Shown: in pieces, positions 5,735 through 12,523 of the stretch
Layout of the letters: each line of letters opens with the position of its first letter
How positions within the stretch are numbered: the first letter of the stretch is position 1
From: an uncultured Clostridium sp.
GTDB taxonomy: Bacteria; Bacillota; Clostridia; Lachnospirales; Lachnospiraceae
NCBI GenBank assembly: GCA_958442925.1
Contig: CAUCIO010000038.1
Span: forward strand, 1-15,740
Length of the DNA: 15,740 nt
Direction: 5' to 3'
Made by a program: the position numbers and the translations under genes
The notes under the pieces: model-generated
The model's database searches: none
What the model saw: only the letters and a program-made list of their open reading frames with translations
Told to the model about the DNA's origin: nothing

Positions 5735-6676
5735 ATGGGCAAGATTTATGACGTAATTATCTTAGGTGCTGGTCCAGGAGGACTGGCTGCCGGTCTGTAT
5801 TCCGGAAGATACCGCCTTGATACTCTCGTAATCGAGAAGGCAAAAGACGGTGGACAGATCGCAATTACAGACGAAATTGAGAATTATCCTGGACAGAAGG
5901 TAGAAGGCGAGAGCGGTCCTTCCTTAATCTCTCGTATGACACAGCAGGTTGAGAAGTTCGGCGCAGAGCGCGTGACAGATACTATCAACAAAGTTGAGTT
6001 AGAGGGTCCGGTTAAGAAGCTGTACGGAAACAAGGGCGAGTATGAGTGCAAGTGCTTAATCATCGCTACAGGTGCTTATCCGCGTCCAATCGGCTGCAAG
6101 AGAGAGGGCGAGTTCGTAGGCAAGGGAGTTTCCTTCTGCGCTACCTGTGATGCTAACTTCTTCGAGGACTTTGAGGTATTCGTAGTTGGCGGCGGAGATT
6201 CCGCTGTAGAGGAGGCTATGTACCTGACAAAGTTCGCTAGAAAAGTTACAATCATTCACAGAAGAGACGAGCTGCGCGCTGCTAAGTCTATTCAGGAGAA
6301 GGCATTCAAGAATCCGAAGCTGCACTTTATGTGGGATTCTGTTGTAGACGGACTTGAGGGAGATGAGCTCCTTTCCGCTATGACTGTTAAGAACGTAAAG
6401 ACAGGCGAGATCACAAGAGTAGAGGCTGATCCGGAAGACGGAATGTTCGGCGTATTCGGTTTCATCGGATATATTCCGAGAACTGAGCTGTTTGAGGGTG
6501 TGATTGACATGGAGAACGGTTACATTAAGACCGATGACAACATGCACACCAATATCCCTGGTGTTTTTGCGGCAGGAGACGTCCGGGTTAAGGCTTTAAG
6601 ACAGGTAGTAACAGCTGCTGCTGACGGAGCTATCGCTGCTCAGCAGGCAGAGAAATACATCGCAGAGATGGAGTAA
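5735..6676 (+). CDS. trxB: Thioredoxin reductase
   Basis: The 313-residue FAD enzyme has the expected order: FAD site GAGPGG (residues 11-16), redox pair CATC (Cys135, Cys138), NADPH site GGGDSA (152-157), basic HRRDELRA segment (175-182) and the FAD-contacting FAAGDVR (278-284). The intact HRRDE segment argues for NADPH rather than ferredoxin as donor. Length and motifs are normal for low-molecular-weight TrxB. The start has AGGGAG at 5721-5726, eight bases upstream. In glycine reductase this enzyme and the TrxA encoded next regenerate the oxidised selenocysteine-containing protein A. Hairpins flank the gene on both sides. Confidence 0.95.
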   Translation: MGKIYDVIILGAGPGGLAAGLYSGRYRLDTLVIEKAKDGGQIAITDEIENYPGQKVEGESGPSLISRMTQQVEKFGAERVTDTINKVELEGPVKKLYGNKGEYECKCLIIATGAYPRPIGCKREGEFVGKGVSFCATCDANFFEDFEVFVVGGGDSAVEEAMYLTKFARKVTIIHRRDELRAAKSIQEKAFKNPKLHFMWDSVVDGLEGDELLSAMTVKNVKTGEITRVEADPEDGMFGVFGFIGYIPRTELFEGVIDMENGYIKTDDNMHTNIPGVFAAGDVRVKALRQVVTAAADGAIAAQQAEKYIAEME

Positions 6677-6677
6677 A

Positions 6678-6766
6678 GGTTCAGTTCACATATTTTCATA
6701 TGTGAATTGAACCGCTACCCAAACGTAACGCAGTGGAGTTTGGGGTTCCCATTAGTGAATGGGGAA
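6678..6766 (+). other. Three consecutive hairpins between trxB and trxA
   Basis: The first has a 16-bp stem with one G-U pair (6678-6693 with 6698-6713) and a TTTC loop, starting one base after the trxB stop. The second pairs CCCAAAC (6718-6724) with GTTTGGG (6738-6744). The third pairs TTCCCATT (6746-6753) with AATGGGGAA (6758-6766), with one bulge. No T-run follows. Such a chain may protect the upstream mRNA or reduce read-through. Confidence 0.6.
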
Positions 6767-6809
6767 TTTGTAAGTGAAAAACAAAATAATCTAGGGAAGG
6801 TGAAAGAAA

Positions 6810-7127
6810 ATGGTTGATTTAACAAAGGAAAACTTTGAAGAGGAAGTTTTAAAAGCAGAAGGAACCGTTTTAGTTGATTTCTATGGAGACGGCTGTGTTC
6901 CATGCCAGGCTTTAATGCCACACATTCATGCTATGGAAGATGTTTATGGAAAGGATATTAAATTCACTTCCCTGAACACTACGAAGGCTCGCCGTCTGGC
7001 TATCGGACAGAAGATTTTAGGTCTTCCGGTTATCGCTATCTACAAGGGTGGCGAGAAGATTGCAGAGTGCGTTAAGGACGATGCAACACCAGAGAACGTA
7101 GAGGCTATGATTAAGGCTAACCTGTAA
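6810..7127 (+). CDS. trxA: Thioredoxin with GCVPC active site
   Basis: The 105-residue thioredoxin has its redox pair in GDGCVPCQ (Cys29, Cys32), in place of the usual WCGPC. This tryptophan-less GCVPC form is known from thioredoxins of amino-acid-fermenting clostridia with glycine reductase, where TrxA is the electron donor that re-reduces GrdA. The cis-proline segment GLPVIAIYKGG is at about residues 71-81. Length is normal. The ATG at 6810 follows an AAGGTG site (6797-6802) by seven bases. It lies between trxB and grdA, separated from each by structured gaps. Confidence 0.93.
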   Translation: MVDLTKENFEEEVLKAEGTVLVDFYGDGCVPCQALMPHIHAMEDVYGKDIKFTSLNTTKARRLAIGQKILGLPVIAIYKGGEKIAECVKDDATPENVEAMIKANL

Positions 7128-7158
7128 TCAGAAGTATATCTACGTTACATTGAAAAAA

Positions 7159-7249
7159 CTGTTGGAAATTTTTAAAATTTTCAACAGGACAAGCTGGGCA
7201 AACAGCCTTGTTTGTGATATAATAGTTCCGCTAGAACCCACGAAAGTGG
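7159..7249 (+). promoter_or_regulatory. grdA leader: palindrome, internal promoter and GAAA hairpin
   Basis: A 13-bp stem with one G-U (7159-7171 with 7175-7187) follows trxA; T residues flank it on the opposite strand only. Then TGGGCA (7195-7200), 17 bases, and the extended -10 TGA-TATAAT (7215-7223) form a plausible promoter, starting near 7230. The resulting leader contains a CCAC-GAAA-GTGG tetraloop hairpin (7238-7249) before the grdA ribosome binding site AGGAGG (7274-7279). This would let grdA-grdC-grdD be made independently of the upstream genes. Confidence 0.6.
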
Positions 7250-7287
7250 TGTCTATATAAAAAAATTAGAAGAAGGAGGAATCGGAA

Positions 7288-7761
7288 ATGGCAATTTTAA
7301 ACGGTAAAAAAACCATTATCATTGGCGACCGTGACGGAATTCCGGGCCCGGCTATTGAAGAGTGTGTTAAGACAGCCGGCGCTGAGGTTATTTATTCCTC
7401 TACGGAGTGCTTCGTCTGAACATCCGCAGGTGCCATGGATCTGGAGAACCAGAAGAGAGTTAAAGATTTCGCAGACCAGTATGGAGCAGAGAATGTAGTA
7501 GTTATTCTCGGCGCAGCAGAGGGAGAGGCAGCAGGCCTCGCTGCTGAGACTGTTACAGCAGGAGATCCAACTTTCGCAGGTCCTTTGGCAGGAGTCCAGT
7601 TGGGACTTACCGTATATCACATTTGTGAGGATGAAATTAAGGCAGAAGTAGATCCTGGTGTTTACGACGACCAGATCAGCATGATGGAGATGGTTATGGA
7701 TGTTGATGACATTCACAACGAGATGTCTTCCATTCGTGATGAGTTCTGTAAATACCTCTAA
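7288..7761 (+). CDS. grdA: Glycine reductase protein A, selenoprotein GrdA (UGA = Sec44)
   Basis: The 157-residue selenoprotein starts at 7288, eight bases after AGGAGG. An in-frame TGA at 7417-7419 encodes selenocysteine 44 in the motif ECFV-U-TSAG, the CxxU pair of all GrdA proteins and at the position known for the family. The downstream part continues in frame with GAMDLENQKRVKDF and typical GrdA sequence to TAA at 7759-7761. GrdA carries the selenium-bound carboxymethyl group from protein B to protein C; Sec and the nearby cysteine form a selenide-sulfide that TrxA reduces. No usual gene caller reports the first 43 codons, and a wrongly started version at 7435 lacks the active site. It has its own probable promoter, consistent with the need for much protein A. 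Confidence 0.95.
7417..7443 (+). promoter_or_regulatory. Candidate SECIS element of grdA
   Basis: After the TGA, ATCC (7422-7425) can pair with GGAT (7437-7440) and GC with GC around an AGGT loop (7428-7431). An alternative stem is CAGGT/ATCTG (7427-7431 with 7439-7443). A SECIS is required here, but this hairpin is short and close to the UGA, so the exact fold is unsure. It shares GC(A)GGTGC with the grdB element. Confidence 0.45.
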
Positions 7762-7768
7762 TTGAGTG

Positions 7769-7823
7769 CGCCTTCAGGCGTTCTCGGTATATTTCCCGGC
7801 GGACATTGTTCTGCCGGGAAATT
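7769..7823 (+). terminator. Hairpins after grdA (attenuator or partial terminator)
   Basis: A small CGCC-TTCA-GGCG hairpin (7769-7780) is followed by a 10-bp stem ATTTCCCGGC/GCCGGGAAAT (7791-7800 with 7813-7822). What follows, TTCTTAAAT, is only weakly T-rich, so partial read-through into grdC is likely. It would make grdA mRNA more abundant than grdCD mRNA. Confidence 0.55.
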
Positions 7824-7874
7824 CTTAAATATGGAACAAATTTTAAAACTTAAATCATATATGAGGTGAATAAC

Positions 7875-9422
7875 ATGGGCGGTTATCCTGTATTAAAAGG
7901 AGCAAGCTATGTACTTGCAGTAGTTCCGGATATGGTTCTTGAGAACGGAACAACACAGACCACAGAGAAGATTGTAAATCCTGAGTCCGAATACTTAAAG
8001 GAGCTCCCGAAGCACTTAAGAAGCTTTGAGGATGCAGTTTCCTACCTTCCGAACCAGATTTACATTGGAAACGAGAAGCCAGAGGCTTTAAGAGGAATTC
8101 AGTTCCCATTCTTCGAGACAAAGTGGGAGAATGCAAAGAGAGACGGAAAATACGGCCAGATTATGCCGCAGGACGAGTTCTACGGACTGATGCAGATCTG
8201 TGATGTATTCGAGTTAGTACACCTTGAGAAAGCTTTTGCTGCTTCCGTTAAGGAGAAATTAGCTGCTCTCAACATTCTGACAGATGAGCAGTTAGCAGTA
8301 TTAGATGGAAACGAGTCTACAGAGGACGATATCAAGGCTTTAGTAGAGGGCGAGCATTCTGAGCCTCTTTACGACGGCGGAAAATTAGTAGGAGCTATCA
8401 AGAGAGCTCACGATGTTGATGTGAACCTTTCTGCTCATACTATGCTTGAGAACATCGTTGCTAAGGCATCCAGCGTACTGGCTCTGATCGAGTTAGTAAA
8501 GAAGGGCGGAGTAAATCCAGAAGAGATTGACTATGTAATCGATTGCTGTGAGGAGGCCTGCGGTGATATGAACCAGAGAGGCGGCGGAAACTTTGCTAAG
8601 GCTGCTGCTGAGGTTGCAGGTTTCACAAACGCTACTGGCTCTGACGTAAGAGGCTTCTGTGCAGGACCGGCACATGCTATCGTTCATGCAGCTGCTCTGG
8701 TACAGTCCGGTGCATTCAAGAACGTAGTTGTAACAGCTGGCGGATGTACAGCTAAGCTTGGTATGAACGCTAAGGATCACGTTAAGAAAGGTGTTCCGGT
8801 ACTTGAGGACTGCGTAGCAGGCTTCTCTGTATTAATCAGCGCTAACGACGGTGTAAGCCCTGTACTTCGTACAGATATCATCGGACGTCATACAATCGGA
8901 ACAGGTGCTGCTCCTCAGAACGTAATTTCTTCTCTGGTTACAGCTCCACTTGAGGCTGCTGGCCTGAAGATCCTTGATATTGATAAATATTCACCTGAGA
9001 TGCAGAACCCGGATATCACAAAACCGGCAGGAGCAGGAGATGTTCCTGAGGCTAACTACAAGATGATCGCTGCATTAGGCGTAAAGAAGGGCGAGCTTCA
9101 GAGAAATGAGATCGCTTCCTTCGTAAGCGAGCACGGTATGGTTGGCTGGGCTCCGACACAGGGTCACATCCCGTCTGGTGTTCCGTACATGGGAGCATTA
9201 AGAGACGAGATCCTGGCAGGCGAGACAAAGAGAGCCATGATTATCGGAAAGGGAAGCCTCTTCCTTGGAAGAATGACAAACCTGTTCGATGGTATCTCCT
9301 TCGTAGTTGAGGCAAATGACGGTTCCGGTGCTGATGACGGACAGGCTGTAGATGAGAAGCAGATCAAGTCCATGATCGGCCAGGCTATGAAAGAATTTGC
9401 AAAGGGACTTCTGGAAGAGTAA
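7875..9422 (+). CDS. grdC: Glycine reductase protein C, beta subunit GrdC
   Basis: The 515-residue protein is GrdC, the larger subunit of protein C, related to beta-ketoacyl-ACP synthase III (FabH). The FabH-like nucleophile region is GFCAGPAHAIVHAAAL with Cys262, and the later GWAPTQGHIPSG segment supplies a histidine in the usual place. With GrdD it converts the Se-carboxymethyl group on GrdA, through a ketene-like acetyl intermediate, to acetyl phosphate. The start at 7875 has GAGGTG (7863-7868) six bases upstream; the GTG at 7866 lies inside that site and is rejected. The gene is followed by grdD after 27 bases. Confidence 0.93.
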   Translation: MGGYPVLKGASYVLAVVPDMVLENGTTQTTEKIVNPESEYLKELPKHLRSFEDAVSYLPNQIYIGNEKPEALRGIQFPFFETKWENAKRDGKYGQIMPQDEFYGLMQICDVFELVHLEKAFAASVKEKLAALNILTDEQLAVLDGNESTEDDIKALVEGEHSEPLYDGGKLVGAIKRAHDVDVNLSAHTMLENIVAKASSVLALIELVKKGGVNPEEIDYVIDCCEEACGDMNQRGGGNFAKAAAEVAGFTNATGSDVRGFCAGPAHAIVHAAALVQSGAFKNVVVTAGGCTAKLGMNAKDHVKKGVPVLEDCVAGFSVLISANDGVSPVLRTDIIGRHTIGTGAAPQNVISSLVTAPLEAAGLKILDIDKYSPEMQNPDITKPAGAGDVPEANYKMIAALGVKKGELQRNEIASFVSEHGMVGWAPTQGHIPSGVPYMGALRDEILAGETKRAMIIGKGSLFLGRMTNLFDGISFVVEANDGSGADDGQAVDEKQIKSMIGQAMKEFAKGLLEE

Positions 9423-9449
9423 GAAAATATCTGGAAAGGACGAAAAATT

Positions 9450-10571
9450 ATGTCTGAAGCAAAGATTAAGAAAATGATCGCAGAGACCTTTCTGGAAGTT
9501 GCAGATGCTCTTGAGACAGGCCGTTATGGCAAAAAGGCAGTGATCGGATTTGCCTGCGAGGGCAGCGAGCACGGCCAGGAGAACATTGACAGAGCCTTTG
9601 AGCTGGCAGTAAGGAAGGGACTCACCCCTTACATGATCGAAGGGGAAGATATTCATAAAAAGATGGAGGAGCTGCTGGAATCCGGCGAGATCGACGCTGC
9701 TGTTACCATGCACTATCCATTCCCGGTAGGCGTTTCTACTGTTGGAAAAATTATCACCCCAGGAATGGGAAAAGCCATGTATCTGGCTACAACTACAGGA
9801 ACTTCTGACACAGATCGTGTTTCTGCTATGGTTAAGAATGCTATCTATGGTATTATTGCAGCTAAGGCAGACGGAATCGAGAACCCGACTGTTGGTATTG
9901 CCAACATCGATGGTGCAAGACAGACAGAGAAGTACCTGCTTCAGTTAAAAGAGAATGGTTATGACATTCACTTCGCTGACTCTGCCCGTGCAGACGGCGG
10001 AATCGTAATGAGAGGAAACGACCTGTTAGGCGCTTCTGCAGACGTTATGGTTATGGATTCCCTGACAGGAAACCTGATGACAAAGATCTTCTCAGCTTAC
10101 ACAACAGGCGGAAGCTACGAGTCCTTAGGTTTCGGCTATGGCCCGGGAATCGGACCTGACTTTGACAAGCTGGTTATGATCGTTTCCAGAGCTTCCGGCG
10201 CTCCTGTTATTGCAGGCGCTATGGAGTTCGCTACAAACCTGATCAACCATGACTGGAAGAAGATCGTAAAGGATGAGTGGAAGAAGGCTGAGAAGGCTGG
10301 TCTTAAGTCCATCTTAGACGAGATCAAGAAGGCTAACACCAAGAAATCCGACGATGGCGATGAAGAGGTTGCTATGCCTCCGAAGGAGATCTGTACAGAG
10401 CAGATTCCAGGAATCGAGGTTATGGATCTGGAGGACGCAGTAAAGGTTCTCTGGAAGAACGGCATCTACGCTGAGAGCGGTATGGGATGTACAGGCCCAA
10501 TCGTCAGAATGGCAGCTGATAAGAAGGAGAAGGCAGTAGAACTGCTTACAGCAGCTGGATATATCGGCTAA
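9450..10571 (+). CDS. grdD: Glycine reductase protein C, alpha subunit GrdD
   Basis: The 373-residue protein is GrdD, related to PlsX-type acyl phosphate synthases. In the characterised enzyme a C-terminal cysteine (Cys359 of Eubacterium acidaminophilum GrdD) carries the acetyl group that phosphate then attacks. Here the matching residue is probably Cys347 in ESGMGCTGP, 27 residues from the end. Other cysteines are Cys36 and Cys315. A glycine-rich phosphate-binding-like segment, GFGYGPGIGPD, lies in the middle. AAAGGA at 9435-9440 is nine bases before the ATG. It is the last gene of the glycine reductase operon. The acetyl phosphate it makes yields ATP through acetate kinase, which is not in this window. 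Confidence 0.93.
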   Translation: MSEAKIKKMIAETFLEVADALETGRYGKKAVIGFACEGSEHGQENIDRAFELAVRKGLTPYMIEGEDIHKKMEELLESGEIDAAVTMHYPFPVGVSTVGKIITPGMGKAMYLATTTGTSDTDRVSAMVKNAIYGIIAAKADGIENPTVGIANIDGARQTEKYLLQLKENGYDIHFADSARADGGIVMRGNDLLGASADVMVMDSLTGNLMTKIFSAYTTGGSYESLGFGYGPGIGPDFDKLVMIVSRASGAPVIAGAMEFATNLINHDWKKIVKDEWKKAEKAGLKSILDEIKKANTKKSDDGDEEVAMPPKEICTEQIPGIEVMDLEDAVKVLWKNGIYAESGMGCTGPIVRMAADKKEKAVELLTAAGYIG

Positions 10572-10585
10572 TGAACGGTTAAAAA

Positions 10586-10697
10586 GGCAGAACGGGGAAT
10601 CAGTTTTCTGCCGCTTTAGCAGAGGCCGAGTGAACTCCCGGGAAATGTTTTCTTGTTCCAATGAAAGTCACCGAAAACGTTTCCTGGAGTTCTGGCC
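10586..10697. repeat. Hairpin after grdD and a nested imperfect inverted repeat
   Basis: GGCAGAA (10586-10592) pairs with TTCTGCC (10606-10612), a likely operon-end hairpin without much T-tail. Next, 10633-10652 is an imperfect inverted copy of 10673-10691, differing by one bulge, one mismatch and one wobble, with a 20-base loop. Outer GGCC segments (10624-10627 and 10694-10697) can also pair. Together they form a hairpin of about 74 bases. Confidence 0.55.
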
Positions 10698-10894
10698 GTG
10701 CAGTACAGGCGGAACAGATTCATGTACAGTGATGATAGCGAGGCTTTCGCAGGGAGGTGCGCGCTGGTTTACGCCACCGAGCGAAGTGTTTGAGCCGTAG
10801 GCGAGTTTTCGCGAATGGCGGATAAAAGACGCGCGAACCGAGCAGAAAACGAAGCTGGTCACTGTACATGAATCTGTTATGCTGGATACCGCAC
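10698..10894. repeat. Element with 20-bp perfect terminal inverted repeats (MITE-like candidate)
   Basis: The 20 bases at 10713-10732 recur exactly as their reverse complement at 10859-10878. Outside them, GTGCAGTA (10698-10705) pairs 7/8 with TACCGCAC (10887-10894). The 126-base centre has smaller hairpins, for example GGTG-CG/CG-CACC (10756-10778) and GCGA/TCGC (10801-10812), and is more GC-rich than its flanks. It has no reading frame of note and no clear target duplication. A mobile or repeated palindromic element is possible. Confidence 0.55.
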
Positions 10895-10921
10895 TGTTTA
10901 ACTAATTTTTTTCGATTTCAT

Positions 10922-10950
10922 TTGACAAAAAACTGAATATAGGATATAAT
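10922..10950 (+). promoter_or_regulatory. Consensus promoter of selC-selA-selB
   Basis: TTGACA (10922-10927), 17 bases, then TATAAT (10945-10950): both boxes and spacing match the ideal exactly. The predicted start is near 10957, about 15 bases before the tRNA. It is the strongest promoter in the window. Confidence 0.9.
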
Positions 10951-10971
10951 ATTATACGCTATGCAGAATGA

Positions 10972-11065
10972 GGAGGCAGATAGGTTGCTGGTGTGCCTCG
11001 CGGTCTTCAAAACCGTTGTGGGGAGTTAGGAGCTCCCTGGGTGGGTTCGATTCCCACCTCCTCCG
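10972..11065 (+). tRNA. selC: tRNA-Sec (anticodon UCA)
   Basis: The gene has the anticodon loop CTTCAAA (11005-11011) with TCA at 11007-11009, anticodon stem GCGGT/ACCGT, a long variable arm whose GGGAG/CTCCC stem lies between 11020 and 11040, T-arm GTGGG-TTCGATT-CCCAC (11041-11057) and discriminator G11065. CCA is not encoded. The neighbours selA and selB confirm the identity. The acceptor is imperfect: GGAGGCAG (10972-10979) pairs with CTCCTCC (11058-11064) only if C10977 is bulged. The D-arm pairs poorly by the usual 6-bp scheme; AGGT/GCCT is the best I find. The exact 5' end is therefore somewhat uncertain. Confidence 0.88.
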
Positions 11066-11106
11066 TTTCTTTTCATCTGATAGTTATTTAGGAAGGATAA
11101 TATAAT

Positions 11107-12522
11107 ATGGGAGAAAAACAGGAATTACTGAGAAAAATCCCTAAGATTGATGAGGTGCTGCAGGACGAGCGTCTCATTTTTTTTATGGAAAAAACACCGA
11201 GAAGCGTAGTGGTAGAGGCTGTGCGACAGCAGATTAATGAGCTGAGAAACGGTATTTTAGAGGGAAGCATTGAAGAGACAACAGGGCTGGATGAAATTGT
11301 GGAAGGGGCTTTAAAGCAGATCAGGATCCGTAAAAAGCGCAGTCTCAGACGTGTGATTAACGCTACGGGAATTGTACTGCACACAAATCTGGGCAGAGCA
11401 AATCTGTCAGATACAGCTATCGAAGGTGTCTGCGAGGCAGCTTCCCATTATTCTACCCTGGAATATGATTTAAAGAAGGGAGCCAGAGGTTCCCGCCACA
11501 GCCATGTGGAGGAAATCATCAAGCAGGTAACAGGGGCAGAGGCTGCTATGATTGTGAACAACAATGCGGCAGCGACCATGCTGTGTCTTTCTGCTATGGC
11601 GAGAGGCAAAGAAGTAATTGTGTCGAGAGGAGAGCTGGTGGAGATCGGAGGCTCTTTCCGTATTCCGGAGATTATGGAGGAGAGCGGCGCAATTTTAAGA
11701 GATATCGGAACCACCAACAAGACAAAGACTTCCGACTATGTCAATGCATATGCGGAAGGTGTGACAGGAGCTCTTTTAAAGGTTCACACCAGCAACTACA
11801 AGATTATCGGCTTTACTCAGGAAACGACGGTTTCTGAACTTGCGGAGCTGGGAAAACAGTGGGGCCTGCCGGTGATCTACGATTTAGGAAGCGGTCTTAT
11901 GAACGATCTGACAGATTTCGGCGTAGACGAGCCGACGGTGCAGAGCGCGCTGCAGGACGGAGCTGATGTAGTCCTGTTCAGCGGTGATAAGCTGCTTGGA
12001 GGCCCTCAGGGAGGCGTGATCATTGGAAAGAAAGAGTACATTGATAAAATGAAAGCACATCCTCTGGCCAGAGCCTTCCGTGTGGACAAGATGACGCTGT
12101 CTGCTATGGAGGCCACCTTCTTTGAGTATTCGGATCGGACGACCTGCAGAAAGAATATTCCGATTCTGCGAATGATTACCATGACAGCCGGAGAGCTTGA
12201 GAAGAAGGCAGAAGCTCTGAAAGCAGTGCTTGAGAAGGAGACAGAGGGCTTTATTTTCCAGGTGGAGGCCTGCCAGGATCAGGTAGGCGGAGGCTCTGCG
12301 CCGGGCGTGATGCTTCCAGGCTACGCAGTTTCTGTCAGAAGTGAAAGCATGACAGAGGCTAGGATTGAGAGAGTTCTCAGAAAGGCAGAGCTCCCTGTTA
12401 TCGCCCACGTGTTCCGTGATGCAGTATATCTGAATGTGCGGACCATTGAGGAGGATGAATATCCTCTGATTGCAAAAGCCCTTGGCAGCACAAAGAATTG
12501 TGATAGAGAGGATCAGGAATAA
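11107..12522 (+). CDS. selA: L-seryl-tRNA(Sec) selenium transferase
   Basis: The 471-residue PLP enzyme converts seryl-tRNA(Sec) to selenocysteinyl-tRNA(Sec) using selenophosphate. The PLP lysine lies in FSGDKLLGGPQGG at Lys295, the same number as in E. coli SelA. Other family segments are RRVINATGIVLHTNLGRA (residues 81-98) and the IVNNNAAATML stretch (149-159). The helical N-terminal domain (residues 1-75), which binds the tRNA, is present, so the protein is complete. AGGAAGG at 11091-11097 precedes the ATG by nine bases. selA follows selC by only 41 bases with no clear terminator, and selB starts one base after the selA stop, so the three are probably transcribed together. Confidence 0.96.
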   Translation: MGEKQELLRKIPKIDEVLQDERLIFFMEKTPRSVVVEAVRQQINELRNGILEGSIEETTGLDEIVEGALKQIRIRKKRSLRRVINATGIVLHTNLGRANLSDTAIEGVCEAASHYSTLEYDLKKGARGSRHSHVEEIIKQVTGAEAAMIVNNNAAATMLCLSAMARGKEVIVSRGELVEIGGSFRIPEIMEESGAILRDIGTTNKTKTSDYVNAYAEGVTGALLKVHTSNYKIIGFTQETTVSELAELGKQWGLPVIYDLGSGLMNDLTDFGVDEPTVQSALQDGADVVLFSGDKLLGGPQGGVIIGKKEYIDKMKAHPLARAFRVDKMTLSAMEATFFEYSDRTTCRKNIPILRMITMTAGELEKKAEALKAVLEKETEGFIFQVEACQDQVGGGSAPGVMLPGYAVSVRSESMTEARIERVLRKAELPVIAHVFRDAVYLNVRTIEEDEYPLIAKALGSTKNCDREDQE

Positions 12523-12523
12523 T

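Noticed and set aside
7417..7419. TGA in grdA as a stop codon, with a separate gene starting at 7435
   Set aside because: The frame upstream from 7288 has a perfect ribosome binding site and the conserved GrdA N-terminus; the codon is the known Sec44 position.
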